Below, piece by piece: positions 60,462 through 64,000 of a stretch of DNA of 64,000 bases. The DNA lies in NCBI GenBank assembly GCA_964581465.1, contig CAZOOP010000012.1:20486-84485 (forward strand), in the 5' to 3' direction. The position numbers and the translations under genes are program-made. How positions within the stretch are numbered: the first letter of the stretch is position 1; every line of letters begins with the position of its first letter. The DNA is from WJMB01 sp964581465 (GTDB lineage: Bacteria; RBG-13-66-14). The notes beneath the pieces are model-generated. The model was not told the origin of the DNA. It was given only the letters and a program-made list of their open reading frames with translations, and searched no databases.

Positions 60462-61078
60462 ATGCCCAAGCGCTACACCAGCCATCTGCGGAACCTCTTC
60501 GACAACCCCGAGCGCGCCCGGGCCTACGGCCGGCGCTCGGCCAAGCGCAACGCCGGTCCGGGGAGCTGCTACGCCGAGTACCTGAAAACGAGGGTGGACT
60601 ACTAGGACGGGCGGATCCTGGACGCCGTCTGCGGCGGCGGCGAGCCCTGATCGAGCTGGCCAAGGCCTTCCCGTAAAGCGAGCTGGCGGGGGTGGACCTC
60701 TCCGAGGAGCTGCTGGCGTCGGCCAGGAGCCGGGCTGAGAAGGAAGGCGTCGTCGAGCGGTTGACCTTCAAGAGGGCCGACGTCACAGCCCTGCCCCTCC
60801 CCGACGACCACTTCGAGTTCGTCCTTAGTCAGGACATGCTCCAGGTTGTAACCGAACCGATCACGCTGCTCGATGAGCTGAAGCGGGTCACCAAGCCAGA
60901 GGGGTTCTTCTACCTACAGGCGATCAAGCGCTCTTGGCTGGCGGCGCTGGCGCCGATCCTGACGATCACCTATTCGGCCTCCGAAGCCCGGGAGCTGCTC
61001 GGGCGATCGAAACTGTCCACCAACGGCTGATCGAGAGGGGCTACGCCTACATCGTGGTTCCGCAGGGGATAGGGGTTT
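60462..61078 (+). pseudogene. Decayed class I SAM methyltransferase
   Basis: Starts MPKRYTSHLRNLFDNPERAR. A stop follows KTRVDY, then DGRILDAVCGGG (SAM-binding motif I remnant), a frameshift and two more stops. The frame then recovers as SELAGVDLSEELLASARSRA (motif II), TFKRADVTALPLPDDHFEFV (motif III region) and LKRVTKPEGFFYLQAIKRSW. The pieces are in family order but broken by at least two stops and a frameshift, so no functional protein is expected unless errors exist in the assembly. Confidence 0.7.
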
Positions 61079-61184
61079 AAGGGTATCCTTCGACCGAAAC
61101 ACTGGTGTTGGGTTTTTGCAGTCGGTCAACGCTGACGGAATCCGGCGGAAGAATGACGTTTTAATGGTTTTTGGAGCTGACAAC

Positions 61185-61213
61185 TTGACAGCAGTGGAAA
61201 AAGTTGGTATATT
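61185..61213 (+). promoter_or_regulatory. Consensus sigma-70 promoter of the toxin-antitoxin operon
   Basis: TTGACA (61185-61190), exactly 17 bp, TATATT (61208-61213). The best promoter match in the window. Confidence 0.82.
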
Positions 61214-61220
61214 ACCAACT
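61202..61220. promoter_or_regulatory. Operator palindrome overlapping the -10 element
   Basis: AGTTGGTA-TAT-TACCAACT, a perfect 8-bp inverted repeat centred on the -10 box. It is the expected position for autorepression by the HTH antitoxin encoded downstream. Confidence 0.75.
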
Positions 61221-61254
61221 GCGGGCTGAGTACGAAGGCGAACAGGGAGGTTAA

Positions 61255-61266
61255 ATGCGATTATGA
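61255..61266 (+). CDS. Three-codon minicistron coupled to the toxin gene
   Basis: ATG CGA TTA TGA with GGGAGG four bases upstream. Its stop overlaps the toxin ATG at 61263 (ATGA). The ribosome-binding site is better placed for this start than for the toxin start, suggesting translational coupling that limits toxin synthesis. Could be chance. Confidence 0.35.
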   Translation: MRL

Positions 61267-61595
61267 ACGGCGATAGACTTGAGCCTGAGTTGGCTAGATT
61301 GGTGATCAACTTTTGTTTAGATGACGGCATTCTACATAGAACAAATCATTTCGACAAAGAACGTGAAAATGAAAAGGTAATGCTTGGTGATTGTACATTT
61401 GTGCTTGAAAATGGTTATATCTTCGAAGATCCTGTATGGGATGATGAGCACCATGAATGGAAATACCGCATAGATGGTTACGAGCCGGATGGAAAATGGC
61501 TCAATATCATCTTCAGTTTTACTGAGAAAGACAGTGCGAAGCTGATAACCGTCTTTTCCAGCAAACCCAGGAGAAAACCCGGTAAAGAACTATGA
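61263..61595 (+). CDS. Putative toxin, DUF4258-like
   Basis: 110 residues, AT-rich compared with its surroundings. The pattern GDCTFVLENGYIFEDPVWDD, KYRIDGYEPDGKWLNIIFSF and a final AKLITVFSSK recalls DUF4258 and MqsR/RelE-like RNase toxins, which end in an ITV(Y/F) strand. In MqsRA and HigBA systems the toxin comes first and the antitoxin ATG overlaps the toxin stop, as here (ATGA at 61592-61595). It would cleave mRNA when free. Catalytic residues cannot be assigned from sequence alone. Confidence 0.65.
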   Translation: MNGDRLEPELARLVINFCLDDGILHRTNHFDKERENEKVMLGDCTFVLENGYIFEDPVWDDEHHEWKYRIDGYEPDGKWLNIIFSFTEKDSAKLITVFSSKPRRKPGKEL

Positions 61596-62176
61596 CAAAC
61601 AAGTGCAGTCTTTGCGGACACGAAATGGAGGAAACGCGGGGGGACTATCCCTTCCCCGAGAGCGGCCTTCCAAATGTGGTTCTTGTGAATATACCCCTTC
61701 TGAAGTGCCCGAACTGCGGTAACGTCGAACCGATGATCCACCGCGCCAAGCACCTCATCCGCGCCCTGGCCCGTATCTTGTTATCGAAGCCCTACGCCCT
61801 ATGCGGGGCGGAGATACGCTATCTTCGCAAGCACGTAGGATGGAAAGCCATTGAGCTGGCACAAATACTGGGGGTCGATAAAACTACGGTCTCCAAGTGG
61901 GAGAATGACCAAGACCCCATCGGTTCCCAGAGCGATAGGTTGTTGAGGCTCATCGTTAGGAAACAGATTGAGGTCAAGGAATTGTATGAAGCCGCCGTTC
62001 GGGCCGAGAAGGAAAAGCGTTACAAGGAGCTGATCCGGGTCATTGAAAAGGAATACCGGGATTCACGACTCGACCACCTCTACAACATCCTCGACGTGAG
62101 GCGCTCCTCCGATCACACTTGCGCCAAGTTCATCGTCGAGGAGCGCGACGGCGAGTACCACGCCGAGATTGCCTGA
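61592..62176 (+). CDS. MqsA/YgiT-type antitoxin with zinc finger and HTH
   Basis: 194 residues. N-terminal zinc site CSLCGHEMEETRG and CPNCGNVEP, as in YgiT/MqsA proteins, then an Xre-like helix-turn-helix (LRKHVGWKAIELAQILGVDK-TTVSKWENDQDPIG). A C-terminal ~70-residue helical extension (VKELYEAAVRAEKEKRYKEL, then DHLYNILDVRRSSDHTCAKF) is longer than in E. coli MqsA. It neutralises the preceding toxin and should repress the operon through the palindrome at 61202-61220. The coding sequence becomes GC-richer toward the 3' end. A terminator follows. Confidence 0.85.
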   Translation: MTNKCSLCGHEMEETRGDYPFPESGLPNVVLVNIPLLKCPNCGNVEPMIHRAKHLIRALARILLSKPYALCGAEIRYLRKHVGWKAIELAQILGVDKTTVSKWENDQDPIGSQSDRLLRLIVRKQIEVKELYEAAVRAEKEKRYKELIRVIEKEYRDSRLDHLYNILDVRRSSDHTCAKFIVEERDGEYHAEIA

Positions 62177-62200
62177 GTCCACCCTGACCCGACCAGCAAT

Positions 62201-62226
62201 AAAAAACACCCCTCGGGGTGTTTTTG
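62201..62226. terminator. Bidirectional terminator
   Basis: AAAAAACACCCC-TCG-GGGGTGTTTTT between the antitoxin gene and the convergent minus-strand gene. Confidence 0.88.
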
Positions 62227-62244
62227 CGCTAACGGAACCGGCGG

Positions 62245-62583
62245 CTAGTCGGCAATCTTCAACGGCGTATGAACTATACCGGCCGCCTCCTGGCGGCGCT
62301 TGTTGCCGATGGGTGTCGAGGACGAGGAGTCCAGGTTGAGCTCGCCGAAGATCAGCCCGGCCAGCAGGACCACGGCGCCGATGATCACCCCGGCCATGCC
62401 CCAGCCCCGGCGCTTGCGGCCGACCTCGATGGCCCGGGCGCCGGAGACGCGGATCTTCTCGAAGTTGCTGCCCGGCGGTCCGAAGGTCTTGGCCTCGCCG
62501 CGCTTGAGGTTGCAGCGGCCGATGAGGTACCAGATGAGACCGTTGGCGGCCAGGGAGAGACCGATGATGGTAAGATCGAGCAT
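62245..62583 (-). CDS. Small two-helix membrane protein of unknown function
   Basis: 112 residues. Helix 1 (LDLTIIGLSLAANGLIWYLI) and helix 2 (GMAGVIIGAVVLLAGLIFGE) flank a basic loop (RCNLKRGEAKTFGPPGSNFE ... RKRRGWG). The tail is Ser-rich then charged (DSSSSTPIGNKRRQEAAGIV). No family recognised. The ATG at 62583 has only AAAAAG upstream; the longer upstream frame is less likely. Confidence 0.55.
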   Translation of the reverse strand: MLDLTIIGLSLAANGLIWYLIGRCNLKRGEAKTFGPPGSNFEKIRVSGARAIEVGRKRRGWGMAGVIIGAVVLLAGLIFGELNLDSSSSTPIGNKRRQEAAGIVHTPLKIAD

Positions 62584-62699
62584 CTTTTTAGTATGGCTGG
62601 TATGGCGGAGAAGGATCATTGCTATCTTGAGCGGGATGATGGACAAACGGGGGCGGCGGCCCCCGTCAGTTTACCTCACAAGCCCGGTCGGGCGAAAGG

Positions 62700-63290
62700 T
62701 CAATGTCGGTAGCCGGTCAGCAGGAACATCTCGTCGGTGTCCAGGGTCATCCCCAGGTGGAGTCCGGTCTCGCGCATGGCCCGGGCCAGCTCGTCCAACG
62801 GCGGGAGATAGCCCTCCCGCTCCTCGTGCTCCCGGTTGATCGTCAGCCGCGCCTCGGAGTGGGCCACCACCAGGCGTCCGCCGAGGCGCAGGCCCCGGGC
62901 CAGGTGGGCGATGATGCCCGGATCGTCGGAGAAGTGGGGGAAGGAGGAGTAGCAGAGGATGGCGTCGTAATCGGCGCCGAGGTTGAAGCCGCCGATATCG
63001 GAGACGAAGTAGCGCAGCCCGGGATGCTCGGCCTCGGGGAACTTGCGCCGGGCCACCTCGACCATGCGCGGCGAGAGGTCCAGGGCGTCCACGCCGCCGC
63101 CGGGCGTGACGGCGCGCAGCAGATAGGGTATCATCACCCCGGTGCCGCAGCCGATGTCCAGCACCCGCTGCCCCGGGGCCAGCTCGAGCACGCCGGCGAT
63201 GAACTCCAGCTTGTCCGGTCGGTGGGCGACGATCTTGTCCCACTCCTCGGCGAGGTTGTCGAAGAAGATGCGCTGGTTGACGGCGGGCAT
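62700..63290 (-). CDS. Class I SAM-dependent methyltransferase
   Basis: 196 residues. SAM-binding motif I RVLDIGCGTGVMIPYL (~43-58), motif II VDALDLSPRMVEVARR, motif III/IV GFNLGADYDAILCYSSFPHF (YDxIxCYSSFPHF) and LARGLRLGGRLVVAHSEARL. The family includes small-molecule and protein methyltransferases; LTINREHEEREGYLPPLDEL suggests the group acting on unknown small acceptors. ATG with GGAAGGA upstream. Standalone gene. Confidence 0.9.
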   Translation of the reverse strand: MPAVNQRIFFDNLAEEWDKIVAHRPDKLEFIAGVLELAPGQRVLDIGCGTGVMIPYLLRAVTPGGGVDALDLSPRMVEVARRKFPEAEHPGLRYFVSDIGGFNLGADYDAILCYSSFPHFSDDPGIIAHLARGLRLGGRLVVAHSEARLTINREHEEREGYLPPLDELARAMRETGLHLGMTLDTDEMFLLTGYRH

Positions 63291-63462
63291 CGAGGTCGAT
63301 CCTTCCGCTGTTGTCCTGGGATGTTTTTCGATGTTTATAAAGATAATCTGATAATGCCTTTTCCATGTGATACTTTACGCCTTTGAATCGGTATTATAAT
63401 AAAGGAACGCTATGGTGTCCAGCACGTTTAGCTATCGCAATCAATGATTATCAAATCGGTAA

Positions 63463-63537
63463 GACGTCATGGAACGTATTTGAACCAAATTAAGCTGACT
63501 AGGAGCGGTTTGCCGGGCTGTCATCCACATTATGGTA
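63463..63537 (+). mobile_element. MITE-like element, family D, left-end fragment
   Basis: GACGTCATGGAACGTATTTG, AACCAAATTAAGCTGACTAG and GTTTGCCGGGCTGTCATCCA match the family D left end. It is cut by a family B element at 63538. Confidence 0.6.
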
Positions 63538-63680
63538 AGGATTATCACCTGAAACTGAACCTACGTCAAAAACGCAATAGAGCGGCATTTAGAACGGATG
63601 TGCCCACAATCACCTCACGAATGGCTCCAACTCGATATGCAAACGTTTTGATATCTGCTAAAGTCGCAATATATAGCGTT
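63538..63680 (+). mobile_element. MITE-like element, family B, interrupted by family D
   Basis: AGGATTATCACCTGAAACTG, AACGGATGTGCCCACAATCA, GATATCTGCTAAAGTCGCAA. It stops at 63680 where an intact family D element begins, so its right half should lie beyond the window. Confidence 0.68.
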
Positions 63681-64000
63681 GGCATCATGGAACGTGTTCG
63701 GACCAAATCAGGCTGATTGAGAACGACCTGCCGGGCCGTTGTTGACTCCCTGAGATACGCCTTCTAGCAGCAAGGGTTCATTCGGTATGCCCTTATTGCA
63801 TGATATTATGACACTTAGGCTTCTGTGGCAATCTGTTTCCAGAGTGGATACAGGTCCGCTGGTATCTAGGTTCGCCAAGGCACAGGTCCGTGTTAGTTGC
63901 CACTTTTTGACTACCCGTTTTGTGGCAGGCATCATAAGAGTATCACCTCTATTATCAACAGTATACAATCACGATCAGGTCCAGATAGGGTATACGATGC
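63681..64000 (+). mobile_element. MITE-like element, family D, truncated by the window edge
   Basis: GGCATCATGGAACGTGTTCG to AGGGTATACGATGC at the last base; one final C is expected outside. Left flank ATAGCGTT (63673-63680) should recur directly after the element. Confidence 0.82.

Noticed and set aside
1..64000. tRNA and rRNA genes
   Set aside because: No cloverleaf with a T-loop GGTTCRA pattern in a plausible setting and no rRNA-like sequence was recognised by eye; a covariance-model scan would be decisive.

Overview
The window comes from an uncultured, Gram-negative-type bacterium. Genes are GC-rich and lie in a chromosome about 38% non-coding (roughly 24 of 64 kb), with the non-coding part AT-rich and full of repeats. 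A secreted FG-GAP protein ending in a type IX-secretion-like C-terminal domain, many lipoproteins and a predicted outer-membrane beta-barrel suggest an FCB-like or candidate-phylum lineage. I cannot name the taxon. No phage, CRISPR array, rRNA or tRNA was seen.

Layout. 0-13 kb: decayed ISXO2-like element, outer-membrane protein, FG-GAP secreted protein, Ntn-hydrolase lipoprotein, serS, a broken ArnT-like glycosyltransferase and an AT-rich DUF429 gene. 13-26 kb: CoA-dehydratase-related protein, dCMP deaminase, internally deleted ISXO2-like element, enolase, exported proteins, a three-gene envelope operon (FemAB-like, deacetylase-like, glycosyltransferase-TPR), thpR and an SDR. 26-38 kb: EB_dh-type cytochrome lipoprotein coupled to a histidine kinase, M29 aminopeptidase, VanZ-like protein, TPR plus periplasmic-binding lipoprotein. 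38-49 kb: two tandem exported cyclophilins, glutamate-type dehydrogenase, membrane protein, AraC-GyrI regulator, Thi4-like protein, small lipoproteins and Cys-rich exported peptides. 49-55 kb: an Fe-S/FMN membrane cluster with an internally duplicated permease and two response regulators. 56-64 kb: nadD, DUF362 protein, decayed methyltransferase, MqsRA/HigBA-like toxin-antitoxin pair, methyltransferase.

Two repeat systems dominate the non-coding DNA. (1) Four related families of 320-370 bp MITE-like elements (called A-D here) have termini of the form GGNAT and 8-bp target duplications. Eight copies have perfect duplications, and several insertions are nested. Their ends resemble those of the decayed ISXO2 (IS1595-family) copies, the likely source of the mobilising transposase. 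(2) Four copies of a nested double palindrome of about 190 bp (near 6.0, 24.5, 40.2 and 51.7 kb) have an inner 20-bp inverted repeat that matches the sigma-54 promoter consensus on both arms, facing inward. It is enclosed by an outer inverted repeat whose sequence differs at every locus but stays self-complementary. This is the most unusual structure in the window.

The 49-54 kb cluster (FMN/2x[4Fe-4S] membrane protein, single-[4Fe-4S] membrane protein, 50-residue membrane peptide, duplicated permease) may be an undescribed electron-transfer and transport module. Its function is inferred only from domains and gene order.
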